Of a stretch of DNA of 64,000 nucleotides, positions 16,805 to 25,996 are shown one piece after another. A program made the translations under genes and the position numbers. The DNA is from Burkholderia ambifaria AMMD (GTDB lineage: Bacteria > Pseudomonadota > Gammaproteobacteria > Burkholderiales > Burkholderiaceae), in NCBI RefSeq assembly GCF_000203915.1, contig NC_008392.1, positions 806,001 through 870,000 of the forward strand, written 5' to 3'. Position 1 is the first letter of the stretch. Every line of letters starts with the position of its first letter. The notes under the pieces are model-generated. The model saw only the letters and a list, made by a program, of their open reading frames with translations. It did not search any database and was not told the DNA's origin.

Positions 16805-18094
16805 ATGAACAGAAGGCTTGGCAGTACGGAACATGTCTTTTGGTTGATGAACCGGGTAGTCGCAAGTCACGTCGTGATTGCGGCGGAAATCGATGGAATC
16901 GCCGGAGCCGAAGCCTGGCGCGACGCGTTCGACGCACTGCAACGTCGGCATCCTTTGCTTCGCGCGCGCATTCCGCCGACAGCGCTGGGCTTTCCGCAAT
17001 TGGAGTTGGTATCGGAGCGTCCGATACCGGTTCATCATGTCGACGATGCGCGATGGGAAACCGATCGAATTTCCGACGCATGGCTCGACTCTGCGATCGC
17101 GAGCATGCTGGACGAAGCGATCGATACCGACATCGGGCCGATGATGCGGGCCGTGGTGGCGTCGGGGCGGAACGGAAAATCGGTGCTGCTTTTGGCGTGT
17201 GCTCATGCCATCTGCGATGGAATCTCCCTGACGTACTGTGTTCGCGATCTGTTGCAAGCTTTGAGCGGTCAGTCGCTCGGAATTTTGTCGATGCCTCGGT
17301 CGCTCGATCAGCTGTACGGCGAAGCTGACATATCGCCTCCCGTCAACAAGGTAATCGTCGACGAATGTCGGCCGCGGCATTGCGATCGACTTACCGTTAG
17401 CCGCCTGAAACTGTCTCGCGAACTAACCACACGAATCGTGCAGCGCGCACGAGACGAGCGCACCACGTTCCACGGCGCACTTTGCTCCGCCATGCTGGGA
17501 TACGGACGATCGATCAATCCGGCGTGGCGAGGGAAACCAATCCGGATCGTGACGCCGGTCGATCTTCGAAGACAGTTAGACATCGACGACGATGTGGGGC
17601 TCTTCGGCTCGGCCACGCGTGCATCGCTTGCGCCGACGATAGATGGATCGTTCTGGGAGGATTCGCGAGCGATCACGCGTGAACTCAAGCCGTCTGCCAT
17701 TTCGCAACCAACCCGGAATTCAATACGAAGCATGTCCGAGCTGCTTACGAAAGGGCTCGATGTTCAAGGTTTATTGAGGGTCCGCGAGAGCGATGCGGTA
17801 CAACGAGAAATCACGGTATCGAATCTGGGAAATCTGCGATTCGCCACCCAAATTGGACGCTTCCATATAACCGCGATCTGGGGACCGTGTGTTCCGATGG
17901 GGCAGAAGGACGACCCGAACATTCAGACAGTGGGAGTTGCGACCGTCGACGGCCGAGCGAATCTGACGCTTGCCAGCTTCGCGCCGTTGCCGTCGTTTCT
18001 AACGGGCGTGGCGGAAACCCTGTCGAGCGAATGCCGGTCATTCGAAGGCGCGTCACTATCTCGCGTTCCAGACATCAAGCCAGGCGGACAATAA
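16805..18094 (+). CDS. PapA/condensation-type acyltransferase, copy 1
   Basis: This 429-residue protein belongs to the condensation-domain/PapA acyltransferase superfamily. It has the N-terminal STEHVFW pattern, the DALQRRHPLLRARI segment and the catalytic motif ACAHAICDGIS. Only the second His of the family motif HHxxxDG is present; the first is Ala. The second His is the catalytic one, so activity is still expected. There is no adenylation or carrier domain, so it should transfer an acyl group to a hydroxyl of a free acceptor such as a sugar. The ATG at 16805 gives an N-terminus collinear with the paralogue at 19410. Its stop overlaps the ATG of the next gene (TAATG), indicating translational coupling. 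Confidence 0.85.
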   Translation: MNRRLGSTEHVFWLMNRVVASHVVIAAEIDGIAGAEAWRDAFDALQRRHPLLRARIPPTALGFPQLELVSERPIPVHHVDDARWETDRISDAWLDSAIASMLDEAIDTDIGPMMRAVVASGRNGKSVLLLACAHAICDGISLTYCVRDLLQALSGQSLGILSMPRSLDQLYGEADISPPVNKVIVDECRPRHCDRLTVSRLKLSRELTTRIVQRARDERTTFHGALCSAMLGYGRSINPAWRGKPIRIVTPVDLRRQLDIDDDVGLFGSATRASLAPTIDGSFWEDSRAITRELKPSAISQPTRNSIRSMSELLTKGLDVQGLLRVRESDAVQREITVSNLGNLRFATQIGRFHITAIWGPCVPMGQKDDPNIQTVGVATVDGRANLTLASFAPLPSFLTGVAETLSSECRSFEGASLSRVPDIKPGGQ

Positions 18095-19425
18095 TGAAGA
18101 TCGTGCTCGCCGCGACACCGTTGTCCGGTCATGCCAATCCGATGCTCAGCATAGCGCGCATCCTGATCGACGCAGGTCACGACGTGATCGTTCATACGGG
18201 GTGTGCATTCCAGGAACGCGCCGACAACATCGGCGCCGCATTTCATCCGCTTCGGCCGGCGGCCGATTTCGCATTCGGAGATCCCCATTCGAAGTTGCCG
18301 AGCCTGGAAGAACTGCCTCCAGGGCTGGAGCGGCAGCGTCTGGGCATGGAACTTGTGCTCGTTGATTACGTGATTGAACAGCACCTTGGGCTGCAGCAGC
18401 TTTTGCGGGAGGTGCAAGCCGATATCGTGTTCGTCGACCATGTATTCCTGGGGATATTACCGATGCTGCTCGGGCCGCGTTCGAATCGACCACCCGTCGC
18501 GATGTTCAACACCACCATTCTGCACTGGTCGCGCGAGGACGGGGCGCCGCACTACGCCGGATTGCCGCCTGCCACAAGCCGGGCGCAGCGCGAACGGTAT
18601 GCAGCTATCGCCCGGGAGCACGACAGGATCGTCTATGGTCCGCTCGTCGATCGCCTGAACCGATATCTGGCCGAACTCGGCGTGGGACCGATAGCGATCG
18701 ACCTTTGCGATTTGGTCGTAGCGCTTCCGGACGTTTTCATGCAACTGACCGTGCCGGAATTCGAATTTCCGCGTACCGATTTGCCAGCCTCGGTACGGTT
18801 CATCGGGGCTTTGCCGATCGAGGCAAATCAGGTTCCGCTGCCATCCTGGGCTTCTGAACTGACCGGCGATCGCAAGGTCGTTCTTGTCACCCAGGGTACC
18901 GTGGCGAATCACGATTTTCGCGTGTTGGTCGCGCCCGCGCTGGAAGCCCTTGCACATGAGCCGGATCTGCTGGTTGTCGTCAGCACGGGCGGACGTCCGG
19001 TTGACACCGTTCCCGGCCCCATTCCGGCGAACGCACGCGTCGCCAGCTATCTGCCTTTTGAATGGCTGTTGCCGAGCGTGGATGTGTTCGTCACCAATGG
19101 CGGCTATGGCAGCGTCAATCAGGCGATCAGCTACGGTATTCCGCTTGTCACCGCCGGATTGACGGAAGACAAAGCCGACGGGAATGCACGTGTTGCATGG
19201 TCGGGCGTCGGCATCGATCTCGCCACTCACTCGCCTACCCCCGACGCATTGCGTGCCGCCGTGAGAACGGTGCTCGACAACCCGCGCTGCCGTCAGCGTG
19301 TGACGGAGATCGCCGAGGCGTTCAAGTCGATCGACACGCGCGGCGAGATCCTTCGCATCATGGAATTGCTCACGCAGCCAACAACAGGCTCGGCTCGTGG
19401 AGGGAACCTGTGGTCAGACCATTAA
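18094..19425 (+). CDS. MGT-family (GT1-type) glycosyltransferase, copy 2
   Basis: This 443-residue paralogue of the enzyme at 15172-16467 is alignable over its whole length (MKIVLAATPLSGHANP; VTQGTVANHDF; FVTNGGYGSVNQAISYGIP). It shares the NGG variant of the donor-site signature. The ATG overlaps the stop of acyltransferase 1 and follows GGCGGA. Its last 16 bases overlap the start of acyltransferase 2. Differences in the acceptor half suggest the two enzymes glycosylate different positions or act one after the other (inference). Confidence 0.92.
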   Translation: MKIVLAATPLSGHANPMLSIARILIDAGHDVIVHTGCAFQERADNIGAAFHPLRPAADFAFGDPHSKLPSLEELPPGLERQRLGMELVLVDYVIEQHLGLQQLLREVQADIVFVDHVFLGILPMLLGPRSNRPPVAMFNTTILHWSREDGAPHYAGLPPATSRAQRERYAAIAREHDRIVYGPLVDRLNRYLAELGVGPIAIDLCDLVVALPDVFMQLTVPEFEFPRTDLPASVRFIGALPIEANQVPLPSWASELTGDRKVVLVTQGTVANHDFRVLVAPALEALAHEPDLLVVVSTGGRPVDTVPGPIPANARVASYLPFEWLLPSVDVFVTNGGYGSVNQAISYGIPLVTAGLTEDKADGNARVAWSGVGIDLATHSPTPDALRAAVRTVLDNPRCRQRVTEIAEAFKSIDTRGEILRIMELLTQPTTGSARGGNLWSDH

Positions 19426-20630
19426 GTGCGGTGGAACATGCATTCTGGTTGGCGAACCTGAGTGCGAACAATCATATCGTCTATGCCGCTGAACTGGAGG
19501 GCACGGCTACACCGCGGGAGTGGAGGGACGCATTCGATACGTTGCAACGCCGTCATCCCGTGCTGCGGGTTCGTATTCCGGCAACAGCCGGCGGTTGGCC
19601 ATATTTGGAATTTGTTCATGGCAGACCGATTCCGGTGCGGCATGCGGTCGACGCGATATGGGACTCGGCGGGAATCGCATACGAATGGTTGAACGAAACC
19701 CTCGCCCACGAGCTGCAGCAGCCTGTCGATAGCGGTACGGCACCGCTGATGCGCGCCGTGATCGCATCCGATCGAGGCCGTTCGGTCGTCATCGTGGCGG
19801 TCAGCCATGTGCTCTACGATGGCATTTCGGTTGCCCGGTGTATCGGCGACCTTGTGCGGGTGCTCAACGGGGAACAGCTCGACGTGCTGCCGTTTCCGCG
19901 ATCCATGAACCATGTGCTGGGCGTGCCGGATGCCGTCGCACCTCGGGAGGCGGTTTCGCTCGAAGGCGTGTCGTATCCGCAGGAAAGTCCGCCCGCCGTA
20001 CATTGCATGAAACTGCCGCGCCAACTGAGCGGAGAACTCAGACAACGGGCGCGGGACGAGCAAACAACCGTCCATGGCGCGCTTTGCAGCGCATTTGCGA
20101 TGGCCGGCCGGTCGTCGATACAGCGTTGGCGCGGCAAGCCGATCGACTTGCGCTGCCCCGTCGACGTGCGGCGACTGTGGGGAGGCGACAGCGAGTTCGG
20201 CTTCTTCGCGACAGGCGGCAAAGCCACGCTCCCACCCGTAGCGCATTCTTCGCTGTGGGATCTTGCGCGCGAGACGCTGCGGCTGCTGGATCCGACCGGC
20301 GCGCGCGAAGGGGCCAAGGAGCAGGTGCGGCAATTCACCGTCCACTTGACAGAGGGAATGGATGCGCAGGGAGTGATGCGGCTGGCCGACGATAGGGGCA
20401 TGCCGGATCTCGTGGTAACGAACATCGGTGTCGTGCACGACACGCGTCCAGTCGGGCGATTCGGTTTGCGCGGGCTGTGGGGGCCGCTAGTGAGAGCGCG
20501 TCGCCCCAAAGGATTGGCGATTGCAGTGGCGTCTGTCGATGACTGCATTCATCTGGCCATGATGAGCGCCGCACCGTTCCCGTCGTTCCTCGAAAATGCG
20601 CGAGCGCTGCTCGTGCAGGCCTGCGAATAG
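19410..20630 (+). CDS. PapA/condensation-type acyltransferase, copy 2
   Basis: The protein has 406 residues and is a paralogue of the product of 16805-18094 (SAVEHAFWLAN, DTLQRRHPVLRVRI). The catalytic motif is VSHVLYDGIS: the second His and the DG are kept and the first His is Ser. A GTG start at 19410 is supported by the GGAGGG just upstream and by exact alignment with copy 1. The coding sequence overlaps the end of glycosyltransferase 2 by 16 bases. Together the three genes form an acyltransferase-glycosyltransferase-acyltransferase operon, suggesting a multiply acylated glycoside (inference). Confidence 0.85.
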   Translation: MVRPLSAVEHAFWLANLSANNHIVYAAELEGTATPREWRDAFDTLQRRHPVLRVRIPATAGGWPYLEFVHGRPIPVRHAVDAIWDSAGIAYEWLNETLAHELQQPVDSGTAPLMRAVIASDRGRSVVIVAVSHVLYDGISVARCIGDLVRVLNGEQLDVLPFPRSMNHVLGVPDAVAPREAVSLEGVSYPQESPPAVHCMKLPRQLSGELRQRARDEQTTVHGALCSAFAMAGRSSIQRWRGKPIDLRCPVDVRRLWGGDSEFGFFATGGKATLPPVAHSSLWDLARETLRLLDPTGAREGAKEQVRQFTVHLTEGMDAQGVMRLADDRGMPDLVVTNIGVVHDTRPVGRFGLRGLWGPLVRARRPKGLAIAVASVDDCIHLAMMSAAPFPSFLENARALLVQACE

Positions 20631-20693
20631 GTGCATGACGGGAGCGCGTCCCGGGGCCATACCCGCAGCGCGCAATGCCCGTCAGGCAGCGCA

Positions 20694-20718
20694 GGTGCCG
20701 GTCGGATGACGATGTGAT
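20694..20718 (+). repeat. 25-bp direct repeat, right copy
   Basis: This is the partner of 15085-15109, with 23 of 25 bases identical in the same orientation, located after the last acyltransferase gene. Thirteen bases of the core (CCGGATGACGATG) also occur on the minus strand at the start of the NYN gene (21553-21565). Confidence 0.6.
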
Positions 20719-20742
20719 GCGCCCCGCCGAGCGGGGCCCGCG

Positions 20743-21555
20743 CTATGCGCCGGAAACGACCTGAATCCGGCGCGCTTCGGGCGCACCGTTCTGCTTCGCC
20801 GGCGTTGCGAGTTCGAATTCGAGCACGGTGTTTCTCGACGGCAAGCGATGGAGTATCGACGCATCCTGAACACTGCTGCTACGAAAGTAGGCGGGGCTGG
20901 TCTCGGCGGCCGCGAGCAGCGGCGTATCGGGCAGTGAAGGCCAGAACGCGATGAAGCCATACCCGTCGTCCGGCTCGAACCGGTTGCACACGCCCCGCAC
21001 GCGCGAGCCCACTTGACCCCATGCGGGCAGGCCGGCGGCCGAATCTCGAACCGGCAGCAGGCCGGGCACGAGGTAGCCGCTGATGAACTGATCGGCCGCT
21101 TCCCGCAGCTCGAGGGGGACGTTATCGAAACCGAGGACCTCGACCCGACAACCTTTTTTCTGCAGCGCGCGGACGACTTCAACGAAGTCGCCGTCGCTGG
21201 TCGCGATCAGGACGGTATCCAGCCGGTCCGATTCCGATAGTGCGTCGATCGCCATCCCGAGATCCGAATTGGATTTGACGGTTTCCGTTCCGTCATCATC
21301 CGCGTAGTGCCTGAGCGGCTTGATCGTGACGCGAAATCCCTTGTCTCGCAGCGCCGCCTGGTAGCCCTTGATGCGTGCGTCGTAGTCGGGCGAGCGCGCG
21401 GCGCGGCGCTCGTCGAAGCTCAGATACGCATGCAGCCGCTGGATCGTGGCCCCGGCACGCCCGGCGAGCGAGCGCAATACCTCGTACCGCATCAGATGGC
21501 CGCCGTTCGCGTCCATGCTGCTTCCATCCACATAAACCCCGACCCTTCTCATCAT
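20743..21555 (-). CDS. NYN-domain (LabA/DUF88-like) protein with C-terminal cold-shock-like fold
   Basis: The protein has about 270 residues. The NYN (PIN-like nuclease) domain covers about 1-150, with the expected acidic motifs: VYVDGSSM near the start, NSDLGMAIDAL in the middle and IATSDGDFVEVVRAL. The C-terminal part (GVCNRFEPDDGYGFIAF ... YFRSSSV ... VLEFELA) looks like a cold-shock/S1-type nucleic-acid-binding fold. Such proteins are predicted RNases or RNA-binding factors. Several closely spaced ATGs exist; 21555 is chosen because conserved sequence begins at MMRRVGVYVDG and a GGA lies upstream. The longest frame begins at 21585. Its relation to the biosynthetic locus is unclear. Confidence 0.8.
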   Translation of the reverse strand: MMRRVGVYVDGSSMDANGGHLMRYEVLRSLAGRAGATIQRLHAYLSFDERRAARSPDYDARIKGYQAALRDKGFRVTIKPLRHYADDDGTETVKSNSDLGMAIDALSESDRLDTVLIATSDGDFVEVVRALQKKGCRVEVLGFDNVPLELREAADQFISGYLVPGLLPVRDSAAGLPAWGQVGSRVRGVCNRFEPDDGYGFIAFWPSLPDTPLLAAAETSPAYFRSSSVQDASILHRLPSRNTVLEFELATPAKQNGAPEARRIQVVSGA

Positions 21556-21658
21556 CGTCATCCGGAGGTGCGCTATCCGTTCCAACCGTCGGCGCGGCCG
21601 GTCGCGCCATGCACGCCACGCGGGCGAAGCGTGCGTGGCGCGACCGGCTCGCCGCGTT

Positions 21659-22453
21659 TCAGTTGCGGCCGCTTACGCTGATCGACACCCGGCGATCGGG
21701 CTGCAGGCATGCGATCACGGCGCGGCTTTGACCCGCCGGGCAATGCGTGACCGGCTGACTCGATCCCACGCCTTCCGCTTCGATGATGCTGCCGTTCAGG
21801 CCGTGCGAGATCAGATAACCGCGCACGGTTTGCGCACGCGCTCGCGACAACGGCTCGTTCACCGTGCTCGGGCCGATACGATCCGTGTGCCCGACGACGA
21901 CGATGCGCGTGATTTCCTTATGCCGCTTGATCCGCTCGATGGCGTCGTCGAGCTGCGCCTTGCCGGCCGGCAGCATCGAATCAAGGCTCGATTTTCCGAA
22001 TGCGAACAGCGCGTCGCTCTGAAGCGTGAATTGCTCGAGCGTCGACACCGGCGGCTCGGCCGCGGCCACCGGCGCGGCCGACGGCGCGCGTACGAAGTCG
22101 GCGCATGCGGGTTCGCGCCAGTAGGTATCGGTGACCTTCATGTGCTGGTCGTAGCGCACCTGATACTGGCAGCTGACGACCTCGTTGCCGCGACGGAAGT
22201 CGAACAGATAGTTCCACACATGGCTGCCGACGAACCATTCGTTGAAATGCGGCGGCCCGAGCAGGTCGTACATCTGATCCTTGTTCAGCCCTGGCGCGAC
22301 GTTACGAAGATTGTCCACGTTCACGAACGTGCCGCCCTTCGGGCTGGCCGACTGCGGATCCGGGAATTTGGGCGGACCGCTGACGGCGCAGCCTTCGAGG
22401 GTTGCAACGGAAAGCAGGCTGATAGACAGCGCAAGTGCCCATTGGATTTTCAT
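21659..22453 (-). CDS. Lipoprotein with BamE/SmpA-like and OmpA C-terminal domains
   Basis: This 264-residue protein has a lipoprotein signal peptide; the lipidated residue would be Cys22 (TLEGC). Residues about 45-90 (NVAPGLNKDQMYDLLGPPHF, then WNYLFDFR) match the SmpA/OmlA fold of BamE, a part of the outer-membrane assembly machine. Residues about 140-262 form an OmpA-like peptidoglycan-binding domain with VVVGHTDRIG and SRARAQTVRGYL. The gene starts 110 bases after the trimeric adhesin gene on the same strand, so the two are probably co-transcribed. It may help insert or anchor the adhesin (inference). Confidence 0.9.
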   Translation of the reverse strand: MKIQWALALSISLLSVATLEGCAVSGPPKFPDPQSASPKGGTFVNVDNLRNVAPGLNKDQMYDLLGPPHFNEWFVGSHVWNYLFDFRRGNEVVSCQYQVRYDQHMKVTDTYWREPACADFVRAPSAAPVAAAEPPVSTLEQFTLQSDALFAFGKSSLDSMLPAGKAQLDDAIERIKRHKEITRIVVVGHTDRIGPSTVNEPLSRARAQTVRGYLISHGLNGSIIEAEGVGSSQPVTHCPAGQSRAVIACLQPDRRVSISVSGRN

Positions 22454-22563
22454 GATCTGTTTCTCTCATCGTATTGGGAGCAGCGCATCCGACAGCCGTG
22501 CAACGCGCGATGGAGGCGTTGCACGGCCGCGGACGAGCCCGGTTGGATATCGGGTCCTCGCGA

Positions 22564-25500
22564 TCACCACTGATAGCCCGCACCGATCACGGCACCGTAG
22601 TCGTTGCGCGTGTTGGTCGTGATGGCGGCCTTGTAGATCCAGTGGTTGTTTTCCGAGATCGTGGAGATGCCGATGGCCTGCCCGGACTGGCTTCGATAGA
22701 CGCTGCCGGCGATGGCGACCATGCTCTTGCCCGGCCCGGAAGGCTGGGGCAGCCCCGCGACGGCCATGGCGCTCGCGGCTCCCGCATCCGCGTCGCGCCG
22801 CAGCCCTTGAATCTTCGCGTCGGTGTACGCGTTCGCGTTGCCGACCGCGGCATTCAACTGCTGGACGTTGACGCCATCGGTGGGCGCGGTGCCCGCCGCG
22901 ACGTTCGTGAGCTGCCGCGGCGAGTTGGCCGTACCGATCGACACGACGTTGTTTCGTCCGCCGTCGTTGCTGCCCGCACCGATCGCCACCGAGCTGTTGC
23001 CCGACGACGTCGAGCCTGCGCCGATCGTGGTCGAGCCGGTGCCCGACGCGGTCGAGCCGTTGCCGACCGCGGTACTGTTCGAACCGGACGCGACCGCGCC
23101 GTTGCCGCCGGCCGACGAATTCGAGCCGGTCGACGCGGGGGGCGTCGACGAGCCCGGCGTCGACGGGAAACCGCCGCCGCCGTTGGTATTGCTGATGTTC
23201 TGGATCAGCGTCGTCAGGTTCTGGTTGACGGCATCGAGCTGGCTGACGTTGACCGCATCGGTGCCAGCCGATCCGGCGGCGACACCGGTGATCTTGCGGT
23301 TACCGATGTTGACCTCGCCGGCCGACGACTGCGGGCTGCTCAGGCCGTACGCAATGTAGTTCGACTGCGCGCCGACCGTCGTGACCGATCCGGCGCCGAT
23401 CGCGATGCTGTTCGCGACGTTCGCACTGGCGCCGGAACCGAGCGCGATCGCATCGGCGGCGCTGCTGTTCGCGCCGGAGCCGATCGCGATGCCGCCCGAA
23501 GAACTCGCGACGGCGTTGGCGCCTTGCGCGATCGACTGAGGCCCGGTCGCATTCGCGCCGCTGCCGAGTGCGATCGCATCGGCCTGCCCCGAATTCGCCG
23601 CCTGACCGATCGCTACGCCGCCAGGCGCGGTCTGCTGGACGATCGCACCATTGCCGATCCCCACGCCGTTGTCGCCGTTGACGACCGTCGTCGGCCCCAC
23701 GGCGATCGACTCCGCGCCCACGGCGAGCGAATCGGCCGCGGTTGAATTGGCATGGAAGTACATCGTCGGCGAGACGGCGAACGATTGCAGCGCGCCGGTC
23801 AACTGCCGGACCGTCACTGCGTCGTGCGCGTTCGTGCCGTCGGCGACGTTGATGAGCTGCCGGTAGGTGTTCCCCGTTGCACTGCCGAACGACACCGCGC
23901 CGAGCAGCGTCGCGTCGGACGTGTTGAACGGCACCGTGTGGCTGCCGGCCGGGATGGTACCGCTGCCCGCCGCGATCGCGCGGTCCGACACGGCGCCCGA
24001 GCCGATCGCTACACTGCCGACGATCGAAGCGGTCGTCTGCGCGCCGAGCGCCATGCCGCTTGCGGCGGTCGATTGCGCGCCGCTGCCGGCTGCGAAGCTG
24101 TCAGCCGCGCTGGCGACTGCCTGAGGGCCGACGGCAATGCTGTCCGTGCCCGTTGCCTGGCTGTCGGCCAGCGTCGAGTTTGCATGGAAGTATTTGATCC
24201 CCGCGCCGTTGCTGATGTTCGAGATCGCCGTCGTGTTGGCGGTCACTTGCTGGTTGGTCGCGAACAACTGCGAGCCGTTCACGGCGTCCGTGCTGGCGCC
24301 GCTCAGCTGGCCGGCGGCGACGTTCTGGATCTGCCGCTCGGCGCCCGGCGCGCCGACGCTCACCACGCCGACGGGTGCTGCACCCGCGAAGTTGTAGGTC
24401 ACGCCGCCGATCACCGCGCTGGATGTCGGTGTCGCCGCGGTCGTCGTCGAGCCTGCACCGAGGGCGACGCTGTTGGCAACGCTGGCAATCGCGCCCGAGC
24501 CGAGCGCGACGGCCGATACGCCGGACGCGGTGGCTACGTTACCGATGGCGATCGAACTCGTTGCGCTCGCCGTCGCCTGGCTGCCGAATGCCTGCGCACC
24601 GGTGTTGCTGGCGAGTGCGTTGAAGCCGATGGAAACCGCCTGGTCGCCCGTCGCCTGGGTGCCGGAACCGGGGACGCCGGCCGTGCCGCCCGGGCCGAGC
24701 GCAATTGCGTTGACGCCCGACACACCGCTGTTGACGCCGATCGCGATGCCGGACGCGCCGCTGGCCGATGCGCCCGATCCCAATGCGAGACCGGCGGCGG
24801 CGGTGTTGGTGGTGATCGCATCGAAACCCATCGCGATTGAATAGCCGCCGGCTGCCGTCGACATTGTCGCCAATGCGGTCGAATGGTCACCCGATGCGGT
24901 GCTGCCGGCGCCGAGCGCCGTCGCGGAATTGTTCGAGGCTATCGATGAATTGCCTAAGGAAATCGATGAAATGCCGCTGGCGGCTGCGTTCAAGCCGCCG
25001 GCTAAAGTGTTGTCGGCGCTCGCTCGGGCACCCGCGCCCAACGCGGTGCTGCCGACGCCGGACGCCGTCGAGAAATCGCCCAATGCGCTGGCGTTTTCGC
25101 CGGTCGCGGCTGCCGACGCACCGAGCGAGGAAGCATTGGTGCCGGTCGCCAGTGCCTGATGTCCAATCGCGCTCGCACCAATGCCGCTCGCCGTGGTGTT
25201 GCCGCCGATGGCGGTCGAACTGCTGTTGGATGCCGTCGCGGCCTGGCCGAAGGCGCTCGCGCCGGTGCTGGCCGCGACGGCGCTGGTGCCGACCGCTGTC
25301 GTGGCGGTGTCGGTGGCAGAGGCCAAGCGACCCACCGCGACGGCATCGGCGCCGGTGGACTGTGCGTTGGGGCCGACCGCCGTCGACATAAGGCCCGACG
25401 CAAAAGCAGCGGGACCGATTGCGGCGCTGGTCTGCCCGGATGCAGTCGTGTTCACGCCTATCGCCAGCGCATTGCCGCCCGCAGCCACCGCGTTTGCGCC

Positions 25501-25917
25501 CATCGAGATTGCGCCGGCAGCGGACGAATGGGCATTCGTGCCCAGCGCCATCGCGTTCAGTCCCGACGTCACCGCACCGCCCCCGATGGCGACGCCCAGC
25601 CCACCGCTTGCGGTGGCGGCCGCTCCACCGGCGCCCGAGATCGCGACATCCCCGGTCCCCGTGGCGCTACCGTTACCTGCGGCATACTGGGCGTGTGCGA
25701 TCTGACCGGCGGCACCGAGGCAAACGGGAATCGCAAAGCCGAGAAGAATTCGAATTTTCTGTTGCTGTCCGGCCGCGGCATGTTGTTCCGTACGTCGGTC
25801 GTCGCATACGGCACCCGACGTACCGGCGCTTCCCTTGCCGCGCGCCTTGCCAAGCTCCGATGCGGCGACGAACGCCCCGCGCGCCTTGCTCCATATGACC
25901 TTGTGCACTCTGTTCAT
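22564..25917 (-). CDS. Trimeric autotransporter adhesin (YadA-like)
   Basis: This 1117-residue protein has all the parts of a type Vc adhesin. An extended signal peptide region (MNRVHKVIWSKARGAFVAAS) and a hydrophobic signal ending near AHAQYAAG come first. A long head follows, made of repeats of about 14 residues of the form A-x-G-x-x-A/S-x-A-x-G. Neck-type motifs (GTDAVNVSQLDAVN, TDGVNVQQLNAAVG) come next, then a short stalk and a C-terminal YadA anchor of about 70 residues ending in GAVIGAGYQW. The last residue is Trp rather than the more common Phe. Such proteins trimerise in the outer membrane and bind host or abiotic surfaces. The repeats at about 22980-25640 are a likely site of length variation by recombination. 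Confidence 0.97.
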   Translation of the reverse strand: MNRVHKVIWSKARGAFVAASELGKARGKGSAGTSGAVCDDRRTEQHAAAGQQQKIRILLGFAIPVCLGAAGQIAHAQYAAGNGSATGTGDVAISGAGGAAATASGGLGVAIGGGAVTSGLNAMALGTNAHSSAAGAISMGANAVAAGGNALAIGVNTTASGQTSAAIGPAAFASGLMSTAVGPNAQSTGADAVAVGRLASATDTATTAVGTSAVAASTGASAFGQAATASNSSSTAIGGNTTASGIGASAIGHQALATGTNASSLGASAAATGENASALGDFSTASGVGSTALGAGARASADNTLAGGLNAAASGISSISLGNSSIASNNSATALGAGSTASGDHSTALATMSTAAGGYSIAMGFDAITTNTAAAGLALGSGASASGASGIAIGVNSGVSGVNAIALGPGGTAGVPGSGTQATGDQAVSIGFNALASNTGAQAFGSQATASATSSIAIGNVATASGVSAVALGSGAIASVANSVALGAGSTTTAATPTSSAVIGGVTYNFAGAAPVGVVSVGAPGAERQIQNVAAGQLSGASTDAVNGSQLFATNQQVTANTTAISNISNGAGIKYFHANSTLADSQATGTDSIAVGPQAVASAADSFAAGSGAQSTAASGMALGAQTTASIVGSVAIGSGAVSDRAIAAGSGTIPAGSHTVPFNTSDATLLGAVSFGSATGNTYRQLINVADGTNAHDAVTVRQLTGALQSFAVSPTMYFHANSTAADSLAVGAESIAVGPTTVVNGDNGVGIGNGAIVQQTAPGGVAIGQAANSGQADAIALGSGANATGPQSIAQGANAVASSSGGIAIGSGANSSAADAIALGSGASANVANSIAIGAGSVTTVGAQSNYIAYGLSSPQSSAGEVNIGNRKITGVAAGSAGTDAVNVSQLDAVNQNLTTLIQNISNTNGGGGFPSTPGSSTPPASTGSNSSAGGNGAVASGSNSTAVGNGSTASGTGSTTIGAGSTSSGNSSVAIGAGSNDGGRNNVVSIGTANSPRQLTNVAAGTAPTDGVNVQQLNAAVGNANAYTDAKIQGLRRDADAGAASAMAVAGLPQPSGPGKSMVAIAGSVYRSQSGQAIGISTISENNHWIYKAAITTNTRNDYGAVIGAGYQW
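22980..25640 (-). repeat. Internal head-repeat region of the adhesin gene
   Basis: Imperfect tandem repeats of about 42 bases encode the YadA-type head motif (alternating Gly, Ala, Ser and Thr). The unit is not exact, but the periodicity is plain in the protein. Confidence 0.7.
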
Positions 25918-25996
25918 CTTGATGCTCCGTATGAAATGAAAACTCTCTCTCAGAGTAAATTTCGTAGTAGTGCGAAGTTGAGTTGATAAATAAAAA

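Noticed and set aside
22980..25640. The adhesin repeat region as a CRISPR or satellite array
   Set aside because: The repeats are imperfect, in frame and explained by the YadA head motif.
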